Below are positions 1 through 8,000 of a stretch of DNA of 64,000 bases, in pieces. The translations under genes were made by a program, and so were the position numbers. The notes below the pieces were generated by a model that had not been told where the DNA came from, ran no database searches, and worked only from the letters and a program-made list of their open reading frames with translations. Origin of the DNA: Dorea sp. AM10-31 (GTDB taxonomy: Bacteria > Bacillota > Clostridia > Lachnospirales > Lachnospiraceae); assembly GCF_003435815.1 (NCBI RefSeq), contig NZ_QTUV01000002.1, forward strand, positions 1-64,000, given 5' to 3'. The first letter of the stretch is position 1; every line of letters begins with the position of its first letter.

Positions 1-79
1 TGCCTCGCAAACCCGCATAAATACTGAATGTGTGGAGTTTTGCTCATGGCTATATGATATGCTTATGGAGGTGATGACT

Positions 80-847
80 ATGGAAACAAAAAATATTATT
101 TTGAAACTTCGTACAGAAAGAGGAATGTCACAATACGAGCTGGCGGATAAAATTATGGTAACAAGGCAGGCGGTATCACGCTGGGAAAATGGAGATACCG
201 TTCCGAATACTGATACCCTTAAGCTCTTATCGAAAGAATTTGATGTCTCGATCAATACGCTTTTGGGAGAACCCAGAAAGCTGATCTGTCAGTGCTGCGG
301 CATGCCTATTGATGATGATTCCATATTGGGACGTGATAAGGATGGCGCATTAAATGAGGAGTATTGTAAATGGTGCTATGCAGATGGAACATACACATAT
401 AATGATATGGATGAATTGATTGATGTGTGTGTAAAGAATATGGTAAATGAAAACTTTACCGAAGAACAAGCACGTTCTTATCTGAAAGAAATGCTTCCAA
501 AGTTAGATTACTGGAAAAGATATGATGAGCTTAGTGACAATGGGCAGTTTGAAGAGTTTAAAAAGCAATTGATAAATGAAATTAATGATCTGCATATAGA
601 CGGACTTCCAAGGGTAGACAAACTAAATGCACTTGTGGGGAAATATGTGAATCTGGAATATACTCTGCCTAATGGTCAAAAAGTGAAATTCCTTAATGAT
701 CAGAAAACCTATCTGGGGAATCAACTGGAGTCTGAATTTGGAGGAGACAGGTGCTTCGGTATTCTGGCAGGTATGGATTTTATTCTCGTATGTACATATG
801 AGAAGGATGGTAAAAATCCGGAGCTGTTGATTTATAAAAAGAGATAA
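80..847 (+). CDS. XRE-family HTH regulator with zinc-ribbon domain
   Basis: Predicted cytoplasmic transcriptional regulator, 255 aa. Residues 5-62 form an XRE/Cro helix-turn-helix (SQYELADKIMVTRQAVSRWE). A putative zinc ribbon follows, with Cys70, Cys72 and Cys73 and then Cys96 and Cys99 (CQCCGMP ... YCKWCYADG), which matches the zinc-ribbon domain often fused to such HTHs in Clostridia. The C-terminal third (about 176-255) is unrecognised. The start at 80 is chosen over an in-frame ATG at 32 because GGAGGTGA at 67-74 sits just before it. Targets and ligand are unknown. It stands alone, head to tail with a broken MerR gene on the other strand. Confidence 0.85.
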   Translation: METKNIILKLRTERGMSQYELADKIMVTRQAVSRWENGDTVPNTDTLKLLSKEFDVSINTLLGEPRKLICQCCGMPIDDDSILGRDKDGALNEEYCKWCYADGTYTYNDMDELIDVCVKNMVNENFTEEQARSYLKEMLPKLDYWKRYDELSDNGQFEEFKKQLINEINDLHIDGLPRVDKLNALVGKYVNLEYTLPNGQKVKFLNDQKTYLGNQLESEFGGDRCFGILAGMDFILVCTYEKDGKNPELLIYKKR

Positions 848-938
848 TATAAGCAAAAAGAAAATCTTGACAATCATAATATTGTAGAGTGCGTATACTC
901 ACTCCGGTAAGCTTGCTCACTTCATGCACTGTCATCAT
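780..938 (-). pseudogene. MerR-family regulator, N-terminal fragment
   Basis: A 52-codon reading frame on the minus strand starts MMTVHEVSKLTGVSIRTLQY, the first half of a MerR/TipA winged helix-turn-helix, and a tyrosine and aspartate follow. After that aspartate (about 873) the family similarity stops and the frame runs into low-complexity hydrophobic sequence that overlaps the end of the plus-strand regulator gene. A ribosome site (AGGAG, 948-952 on the opposite strand) and a MerR-type promoter remain upstream, so the 5' end is intact and the rest has been lost, probably by deletion. Almost certainly non-functional as a complete regulator. Confidence 0.7.
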
Positions 939-970
939 TAATATTTTCTCCTATCTAACTTTGTGTTCTA

Positions 971-1001
971 AGCATAAACTATTACGTAACGTCGGAGTCA
1001 A
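971..1001 (-). promoter_or_regulatory. MerR-type promoter with 19-bp spacer and dyad
   Basis: Minus-strand -35 TTGACT (996-1001) and -10 TATGCT (971-976) are separated by 19 bp, the over-long spacing typical of promoters activated by MerR proteins. The spacer holds the dyad ACGTAACGT (984-992). It points at the MerR remnant, as expected for autoregulation. Confidence 0.65.
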
Positions 1002-1176
1002 TACTTTTTTACAATTATATATGCACCTAAAGCTATGAATCTATACGACTGACAAGTTATTTAGCTAAAGTCAGAAGAATAAGAGAAATGCAAAAGAATT
1101 TGGCAGGTAGTACGGGATACGAAAATGTGGTATGATTATGGGCAGGATATCAGAAGAATCTGGAGTTGAATAGATT

Positions 1177-1551
1177 GTGAAGAAAGAAGAAATTTTTGAA
1201 TATGTGCAGAAACAGTACGGCACAGTTCCGGAATATTTATGGAGTAAATCGCCAGACAGTGCTGTACTTCGTCATAAAAATGGAAAATGGTATGCTGTAC
1301 TCATGACAGTTGAGAAATCTAAGTTGGGATTAGAGGGAAATGATCTGGTTGACATCATGGACGTAAAGTGCGATCCGGAAATGACCAGTATGATTATTCA
1401 GACTTACGGTTTTTTACCAGGATACCATATGAATAAACAGCACTGGATTACGATTTTACTGGATGGTTCAGTCAGTGAAGCAAAGACATTAGACTTTTTG
1501 GATATGAGCTATGACCTAATTGATGGAACAGGCAGAAAGGAAGAAAAATGA
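1177..1551 (+). CDS. MmcQ/YjbR-family protein
   Basis: A 124-aa small cytoplasmic protein of the MmcQ/YjbR (CyaY-like fold, double-wing) family. The core LRHKNGKWYAVLMTVEKSKL and the later HWITILLDG segment are characteristic. The family is described as DNA-binding-like, but its role is not established. The start is GTG, with GGAG at 1162-1165 about 11 nt upstream. Just upstream, in frame but separated by a stop, lies a short MIMGRISEESGVE stretch of no clear meaning. The stop overlaps the next gene by ATGA, so the two are co-transcribed. Confidence 0.75.
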   Translation: MKKEEIFEYVQKQYGTVPEYLWSKSPDSAVLRHKNGKWYAVLMTVEKSKLGLEGNDLVDIMDVKCDPEMTSMIIQTYGFLPGYHMNKQHWITILLDGSVSEAKTLDFLDMSYDLIDGTGRKEEK

Positions 1552-1979
1552 GAACAGCGATAGTATACGCATCTGTGCATCACGGAAATACAGAAAAATT
1601 AGTAAAGAGGATAGCAGAAGAATGTCAGGTGGATTTGATTGATGCTGTGAAACAGCCAGATGCAGATCTGAGCAGTTATGATATAATTGGGTTTGCATCA
1701 GGAATCTATTTTTCAAAGTTTCATCAGTCGATATTGGGATTTGCAGAGAAGAATCTACCGGATGACAAAAAGATATTTCTGATCTGTACTTATGGTGGGA
1801 ATGCGAATTATAAATCCATAGAGCAGATTTTAGACAAGAAGCATTCTAAAGTGATAGGAAAATTCGGGTGCAAGGGTTATGACACATTTGGTCCATTTAA
1901 ACTGGTGGGTGGTATTGCCAAAGGGCATCCAGATGAAGAAGATATAAAAAATGCAGTTAAGTTTGCAAGAGGACTATAA
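1548..1979 (+). CDS. Flavodoxin-domain protein
   Basis: A 143-aa FMN-binding flavodoxin-fold protein. The phosphate-binding loop is near the N terminus (YASVHHGNTEKL, residues 7-18), and further flavin-contact loops are SGIYFSKFHQ and CTYGGNANY. No iron-sulfur motif or signal peptide is present, so it is a soluble single-domain electron carrier or small reductase. Its length is normal for short-chain flavodoxins. The start overlaps the MmcQ-like stop by 4 nt, so translation is coupled. The redox partner is unknown. Confidence 0.8.
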   Translation: MRTAIVYASVHHGNTEKLVKRIAEECQVDLIDAVKQPDADLSSYDIIGFASGIYFSKFHQSILGFAEKNLPDDKKIFLICTYGGNANYKSIEQILDKKHSKVIGKFGCKGYDTFGPFKLVGGIAKGHPDEEDIKNAVKFARGL

Positions 1980-1994
1980 ATAGTTAAGCAAAAA

Positions 1995-2022
1995 AAACCG
2001 GGGAACAGTCCTCGGTTTTCTG
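1995..2022 (+). terminator. Rho-independent terminator after flavodoxin gene
   Basis: A 10-bp stem (AAACCGGGGA / TCCTCGGTTT with one G-T pair) and a 4-nt loop are followed by a short T tract. It ends the MmcQ-flavodoxin unit. Confidence 0.65.
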
Positions 2023-2059
2023 ATATTTGTGGTTCAGTCTTCAATTTGAAAAAAGTAAC

Positions 2060-2188
2060 ATGAACATTATGTATTGCATCAGCTTCGAAATGATCCGGTT
2101 TATGACTATGGGACCGATTTGTATTACTCCGGAATTAAAAAGACAAGGGTATGGGAAAAGTGGATTTACGATGATGTGGAAGAGTGAA
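2060..2188 (+). pseudogene. GNAT acetyltransferase remnant
   Basis: In frame from 2060, the sequence encodes MTMGPICITPELKRQGYGK (from 2102), which matches the acetyl-CoA-binding motif A of GNAT N-acetyltransferases (GP-x-x-V-x-P-x-x-Q-x-x-G-x-G). A stop follows within about 10 codons, and the sequence up to about 2350 holds only scattered, frame-broken pieces. It is read as a decayed acetyltransferase gene. The rest of the 1980-2428 gap shows no other gene. Confidence 0.5.
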
Positions 2189-2428
2189 GAGAATTAGAAA
2201 AGACAGCGGAATATAATAAGTACAATCTAGGGTGTCAGATGGAGGCGCCGGCAGGAGTTGCGTATGTTGTGGCGAGAAAAGAAGGGTGATAAATCGTATT
2301 TGCAATACAGCAGAAGATAATATTATAATAGCATATAAAGATGCCAGGGGCAAAAGCCTAAAACGGTATGGAATCTTTTGACCCTAACATCATACAAGTA
2401 AAAATATACGCTGGGAGGAAATAATATA

Positions 2429-2911
2429 ATGCTGGTTGCGACTGCAATTGAAAAAATGATTGATTTTTATAAGGGAAACAGACACGATATCAATCACTTT
2501 CTTAAAGTCTGGTCGTTCGCAAAGACGATCGGAGAAAAGGAAGGACTGGATGAGGATACACAGAAGATTCTGGAATTAACGGCTGTTGTACATGATATTG
2601 CATGTCCGTTGTGCCGAGAAAAATACGGTAATGCAAATGGCAAAATGCAGGAGAAAGAAAGCGCGCCACTGGTAGACGCATTTTTTGCTGAATTGCCGGT
2701 TGAGAAGCAGAAGGTAGAACGAATCAGATGGCTGGTTGAGCATCATCATACATATACAGATGTAAAGAGCGCGGATCATCAGATCCTGCTGGAGGCGGAT
2801 TTTCTGGTGAATGCCGATGAAAGCGGATATTCTGAGGAAGTAATTGAAAATACGTGCAAAAATATTTTCCGTACTTCAACGGGAACGCATTTGTTAAAGA
2901 GCATGTATTAA
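2429..2911 (+). CDS. HD-domain hydrolase
   Basis: A 160-aa soluble HD-superfamily metal-dependent phosphohydrolase. The metal-ligand pattern is visible: His23 in the first helix, the HD pair at residues 55-56 (AVVHDIACPLC), a His cluster at WLVEHHHTY and a final Asp in LLEADFLVN. Substrate is unknown; relatives are annotated as nucleotidases or unassigned phosphohydrolases. GGAGG lies 9 nt before the ATG. It ends about 110 bp before the ABC pair and may be read with it. Confidence 0.75.
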   Translation: MLVATAIEKMIDFYKGNRHDINHFLKVWSFAKTIGEKEGLDEDTQKILELTAVVHDIACPLCREKYGNANGKMQEKESAPLVDAFFAELPVEKQKVERIRWLVEHHHTYTDVKSADHQILLEADFLVNADESGYSEEVIENTCKNIFRTSTGTHLLKSMY

Positions 2912-3022
2912 ATCAGGGGTGTGCAATTTTTGACAAAATATATTTCATTCGGGAGAAGAACAGGAAGATCGTCTATCCTGCCGTTTTCGTATTATAAACA
3001 GCATTGTGAAGAAAGGAAAACT

Positions 3023-3937
3023 ATGAAAGAGAATGTAATCGAAGTCAGCCATTTACATAAAGCATTTGGTAAAGTTAAAGCAGTCCGGGATTTAAGCTTC
3101 CGGGTGAAAAGGGGAGAATTGTTTGCATTTCTTGGTGTAAACGGAGCAGGAAAAAGTACAACGATTTCCATCTTGTGCGGGCAGCTATCTAAGGATGCCG
3201 GAGAAGTAAGAATTAACGGGGCAGACCAGACGCATGCCGGGCAGGACACAAGGTATCTGCTGGGAGTGGTATTTCAGGACAGTGTGTTAGATAAACCGCT
3301 GACTGTCCGGGAGAATTTGAAAAGCCGGGCAGCACTATATGGAATTACAGGTAAAGCTTTTGAAAACAGATTGCAGGAGTTAGAGAAACTGTTAGGATTT
3401 GCAGATTATACAGACCGTGCAGTTGGTAAGCTTTCCGGCGGACAGAGACGAAGAATAGATATTGCGAGAGCACTTTTGCACCGCCCGGAAATACTCATCC
3501 TTGATGAACCGACAACCGGACTGGATCCGCAGACGCGTAAGACATTATGGAATGTTATAGAAAACCTGCGGAAAAAAGAAAAGATGACCGTGTTCCTGAC
3601 AACACATTATATGGAAGAAGCTGCAAGTGCGGATTATGTAGTGATTCTGGACAGTGGAAGTATTGTTTCGGAAGGAACACCGCATGATCTGAAAAATCAG
3701 TATGCGGATGATGTGGTAGCACTTTATGGAGTAACAGAAGAACAGGTGCAGCTTCTTGGAAAACAGTATAGAATAATCCGGGACGGTTATCAGATCATGG
3801 TGCGGTCTACAAAAGAGGCGACAGAGCTGATCGTGGCACATCCGGAACTGTTCCAGGATTATGAAGTGATAAAAGGCGGTATGGATGATGTATTTCTGGA
3901 AGTTACCGGAAAGAGACTGGGAGGGGATGAAGTATGA
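3023..3937 (+). CDS. ABC transporter ATP-binding protein (ABC-2 exporter)
   Basis: A 304-aa ATPase of an ABC-2 type exporter (DrrA/NatA/CcmA-like). It has Walker A GVNGAGKST (38-46), signature LSGGQRRR (137-144) and Walker B LILDEPTTGLD (158-168), plus the C-terminal extension of about 80 residues common in drug or lantibiotic exporters. The start at 3023 has GAAAGG upstream; a longer frame from 2921 lacks a good ribosome site and family similarity. It overlaps the permease gene by 4 nt (ATGA), so the two form one complex at the cytoplasmic membrane. Exported substrate is unknown. Confidence 0.88.
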   Translation: MKENVIEVSHLHKAFGKVKAVRDLSFRVKRGELFAFLGVNGAGKSTTISILCGQLSKDAGEVRINGADQTHAGQDTRYLLGVVFQDSVLDKPLTVRENLKSRAALYGITGKAFENRLQELEKLLGFADYTDRAVGKLSGGQRRRIDIARALLHRPEILILDEPTTGLDPQTRKTLWNVIENLRKKEKMTVFLTTHYMEEAASADYVVILDSGSIVSEGTPHDLKNQYADDVVALYGVTEEQVQLLGKQYRIIRDGYQIMVRSTKEATELIVAHPELFQDYEVIKGGMDDVFLEVTGKRLGGDEV

Positions 3938-4842
3938 AAACATTACAGGCATTGATAAACCGTAACCGAAAATTATTTTTCCGGGACAGAGGAATGTTAT
4001 TTTCTTCGCTCATTACACCAGTTATATTGATTGTGCTTTATGCTACGTTCCTTGCAAAAGTATATAAAGACTCATTTACGTCTTACCTGCCGAAGATCCT
4101 GCATGTATCTGAAAAACTGATCGATGGTGCGGTGGCGTCCCAGCTTGGTGCGGCGCTTCTTGCTGTCAGCTGTGTAACAGTTACGTTTTGCGTGAATCTT
4201 ACGATGGTGCAGGATAAAGCAAGTGGCGCAAGAAAAGATTTTGATGTGTCACCGGTAAAAAGACCGGTTCTCTATCTGGGATATTTCTGCGCAACTGTGT
4301 TCAATTCCCTAATGGTAAATGTACTGGCATTGGTTCTGTGTCTTTTTTATATAAGGAAAATGGGTTGGTACTTATCAGCAACAGATCTTGCGTGGATGGT
4401 TCTGGATGTACTTCTTCTGGTATTGTTTGGAGCAGTGTTATCTAGCATTATCTGTTATCCGTTAAAGACACAGGGGCAGATGTCAGCAGTCGGAACAATT
4501 GTCAGCGCAGGATATGGTTTTATCTGTGGTGCGTATATGCCGGTGTCCAATTTCGGAGACGGATTACAGAAATTTTTATCTTACCTTCCGGGTACGTATG
4601 GAACATCTCTGCTGAAAAATCATATGTTAAGAGGCGTGTTTGCACAGATGAAAGAGGATGGATTTCCAAAACAGAGTGTCACAGAGATTGCAAAAAGTCT
4701 AGACTGCCGTCCGATGTTCGGAGGCGAAGTTGTTTCTACGCAGGAGATGATTGCTGTTATGGCAGCGAGCATTCTGATATTGGGAGCGGTTTATTTGGTG
4801 GTGACAGCTATTTTTATAAAAAGGAATACCGTCAAATCTTAG
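3934..4842 (+). CDS. ABC-2 family transporter permease
   Basis: A 302-aa integral membrane protein with about six hydrophobic segments: one near 20-40, four between about 65 and 205, and one at the C terminus (SILILGAVYLVVTAIF). A larger extracytoplasmic stretch follows GAYMPVSNFGDGLQKFLSYL, which is a typical ABC-2 motif region. It pairs with the preceding ATPase. Family knowledge suggests export of a drug, peptide or polysaccharide; nothing in the sequence chooses among them. Confidence 0.85.
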   Translation: MKTLQALINRNRKLFFRDRGMLFSSLITPVILIVLYATFLAKVYKDSFTSYLPKILHVSEKLIDGAVASQLGAALLAVSCVTVTFCVNLTMVQDKASGARKDFDVSPVKRPVLYLGYFCATVFNSLMVNVLALVLCLFYIRKMGWYLSATDLAWMVLDVLLLVLFGAVLSSIICYPLKTQGQMSAVGTIVSAGYGFICGAYMPVSNFGDGLQKFLSYLPGTYGTSLLKNHMLRGVFAQMKEDGFPKQSVTEIAKSLDCRPMFGGEVVSTQEMIAVMAASILILGAVYLVVTAIFIKRNTVKS

Positions 4843-4974
4843 GAATCGACAAAAGAGCTGACGATAGTGTAAATATTGACAAAAAATGGAATAATCTGAC
4901 TAAAATAAAAATATAATTAAATAGAATGAGATATAGACACAATAATAAGAATCGTATATAATTACAGTACTTTA

Positions 4975-5060
4975 CAAAAAGCAGCTTGAAAGACTGCCAC
5001 GATAAATGAAGCTCTGCTTTAGCAGATTTCATGATCCACACCAGAGAAAGAATAAGCTGG
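4975..5060 (+). other. Structured 5' leader of the surface-protein gene
   Basis: Within the 232-bp gap before the VWA gene, GCAG-(CTTGAAAGA)-CTGC and then a hairpin of the form ATGAA-gct-CTGC-ttta-GCAG-att-TTCAT are followed by CACACCAG facing a later GCTGG. The layout recalls a riboswitch-like leader, but no diagnostic motif of a known class was recognised. The 100 bp upstream are very AT-rich. Confidence 0.35.
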
Positions 5061-5074
5061 AAAGGAGTGGAGCA

Positions 5075-8000
5075 ATGAAAAGGCAGTTTTTTGGAAGAAG
5101 CAGATGTAAGAATACGATCAGAAGAGTTCTGACGATCATGCTGATGATGGCACTGGTCTGGGGAATGTTATCTTCTGGTATGGCAGTACAGGCGGAAGAA
5201 CAGACATCAGAGGGTACACTTTCAGGAGTGACATCTCAAAGCGAGGGTACGATGGCAGATGCGTCCAGTATTACCAATTGGAAAAAAGCACTGACGGATG
5301 GAGACGGGAACTATTTGATAGAAAATACCGGTAAGATCTGGTCAGACAAAACAGTTACAACAGAAAATCTGGAAATAGAAAACGGAGGAAAGAAGATCAC
5401 GGTATCAAATGACGGATCTGATTTCCTCGTTGCATTATCTGCACTTTCTTCTATGTCCAACAGGAAAACAGTTTCGGATAAGCCGTTAGATATCGTGCTG
5501 ACACTGGATGTATCCGGATCTATGAGCGATAATCTGAATGGAAGCACTTCTAAACTTTCTGCGCTGAAAACAGCGGTAAATGATTTCATTGATAAAACAG
5601 ATGCAGTCAATAAAAATATCACGGATGCATCAAAAAAACATAAGATTGCAATTGTAAAATATGCAGGAAATAAATCCGATAAAATTGGAAATACCACATA
5701 TACTTCCAATGGTTATAAGTATAATCATACGCAGATTCTCAGCAATCTGACGGATGATGCATCTGTATTGAAAGCGGATGTAAATGCACTGAATGCCAGC
5801 GGATGTACGGCAGCGGATTATGGAATGGAATATACAAAAAAGATCATAGATCAGATAGAACGGAAAAAATCGCAGAAGATCGTCATCCTGTTTACGGACG
5901 GAGAACCGAATCATTTTAGCGGATTTGACGGATACGTTGCAAATCGGGCGATTTCTTATGCGAAAGATCTGAAAAAGGATGGAACAAGGATCTACACGAT
6001 TGGTGTATTCGATTCGGCAGATCCGTCAGATACGCGAAATTCATTTAATGCATATATGCACGGCGTTTCCAGTAACTATCCGGATGCACAGAGTTATCAG
6101 AACCTCGGCAACAGAGCAAAAGACAGCCAGTATTACAAGGCGGCATCCAATGTGGCGGAACTGAATAAGATTTTCGATGAAATCGCGCAGGATATCAGCC
6201 AGTCAACAAGTGGTGTACCAACAGAGTTAGGAGAGGCAGACGGCAGTAAAGACGGTTATGTTATATTTACAGATCGGCTTGGGGATTATATGAAAGTGGA
6301 TCGCTTTGCAAATATTGTCTGTGCAGGAAAAACATTTGATCTGAAAGAGAAGACAACCAGCGGAAATAAGGATGTCTATCATTTCTCCGGCACGGTTTCG
6401 GCGAATGCTTTATATGAAAATGCCAGTCTTGATGACCTGATCATTCAGGTAGAAAAATCAAATGATTTAAAAACGGGAGATCTTGTCACAGTGAAGATTC
6501 CGGCATCGCTGCTGCCACTTTTGAATTTCAAGGTGAACGAAGTGAACGGAAAAGAGAACGTGACAGTGGAAGAAGCATCACCAATCTCCATCTGTTATGG
6601 TGTAAGCCTGAAAGATGGTGTGGAAGAGAAAATGGCAGTTCCGGATGAGAATATGCAGTCTTATCTGGCTGAAAACCAGAAGGATGGAATTGTATCATTT
6701 TACAGCAATGTTTATACGAAAGGAGAAGATAACGGAGACACAACGTGCATATTTACACCGGCATCTGAAAATCCGTATTACCGGCAGGCGAAGAATGAGA
6801 CTGAAACAAAGCAGGAAAATGTGACAGAAACCGCAAAAAATGTCTGGAGTTCAAAGAGGACAAGTGGAGATGCCTCTGAGATAAAAGAAGAACTCGGTAA
6901 TAACGGAAAGTTACAGGTTGTGTGTCCGGGAGCGCTTCTGATCAGCAAATGTGCGGAAGTGGCAGAAGGATTTACAGGACCGGAAAAAGCCGGTGAAACG
7001 GAATTCCATTTTAAAATCCAGATTCCATCTGCAACGAATCAGACATTCCAGGTGCAGAAATATCAGAATGGACAGAAGTCTGGCAATCTGATATCACTTA
7101 CATTTGCAAATGGAAAAGCAGACATTGTCTTAAAAGACGGAGAATCTCTCTGCATTTACGGATTGGAAGCAAATGCGGCATACAGCATCGAGGAAGTGAA
7201 TCTGCCGGGAGGATATACGCTGGATGAAAAATCAGGAGAAAATGGAAAAATTAATGCAGGAAAAACGATGGAAGCAGTATTTCATAATGTTTACAGGGCA
7301 GATCCGGCAGAACTTGCAAACGGAATTTTCTGCGTACAGAAGCAGTTCCCGAACTGGGAAGCATTTCAGGGACTGTCTTTTGATATTGTGCTGAGCAGTG
7401 ACCAGAAAAATGCGCCGTTCCCGGAAGGAGCGCAGGTGACAGAAAAAGACGGTGTCCGGTGCATGACAAAAAATGTAACAAATGCACAGAACATTGGGTT
7501 CGGAACAATTAAATTTACAAGACCGGGTACATTTAAGTATCAGATCCGGGAACAGATACCGGCAGAAAATAATCGTGCCGGTGGTGTGAAATATTCGCAG
7601 GCACTCTATGAAGTTGTTGTGAAAGTGACAGATGACGGAAAGGGGAATCTGCATGCGGAATTAACGATGTGGCAGAAAAAGGATGATAAAGGCGCGGAAT
7701 TAAATCTTGCAGTTGCAGATCAGATTGCAAGGATTCAGAATGACTATGAGACCGATGCGGTGACACTTCAGGGCGCAGCAAATCTGAAAGTGAAAAAGGA
7801 ACTTATCGGACGGGACTGGATGTCGGATGATGCGTTTACATTTGCAATCGGATGGGATAAAGACAATCCAGATGCAGCAAAAGATGTAAAGCTTCCGGAA
7901 GCGATTACTGTAAAAAATGGTGTGGAAGCGCATTTTGGTGATATCGTATTTAAAGAGCCGGGAGTTTATAAACTGGTTATAAAAGAAAGAACAGGAAGTC

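Noticed and set aside
1130..1176. In-frame upstream stretch MIMGRISEESGVE before the MmcQ-like gene as an extended N terminus
   Set aside because: A TAG codon separates it from the gene and it has no family similarity.
2921..3022. Longer N terminus for the ABC ATPase
   Set aside because: Not conserved in the family; the internal ATG at 3023 has the ribosome site.
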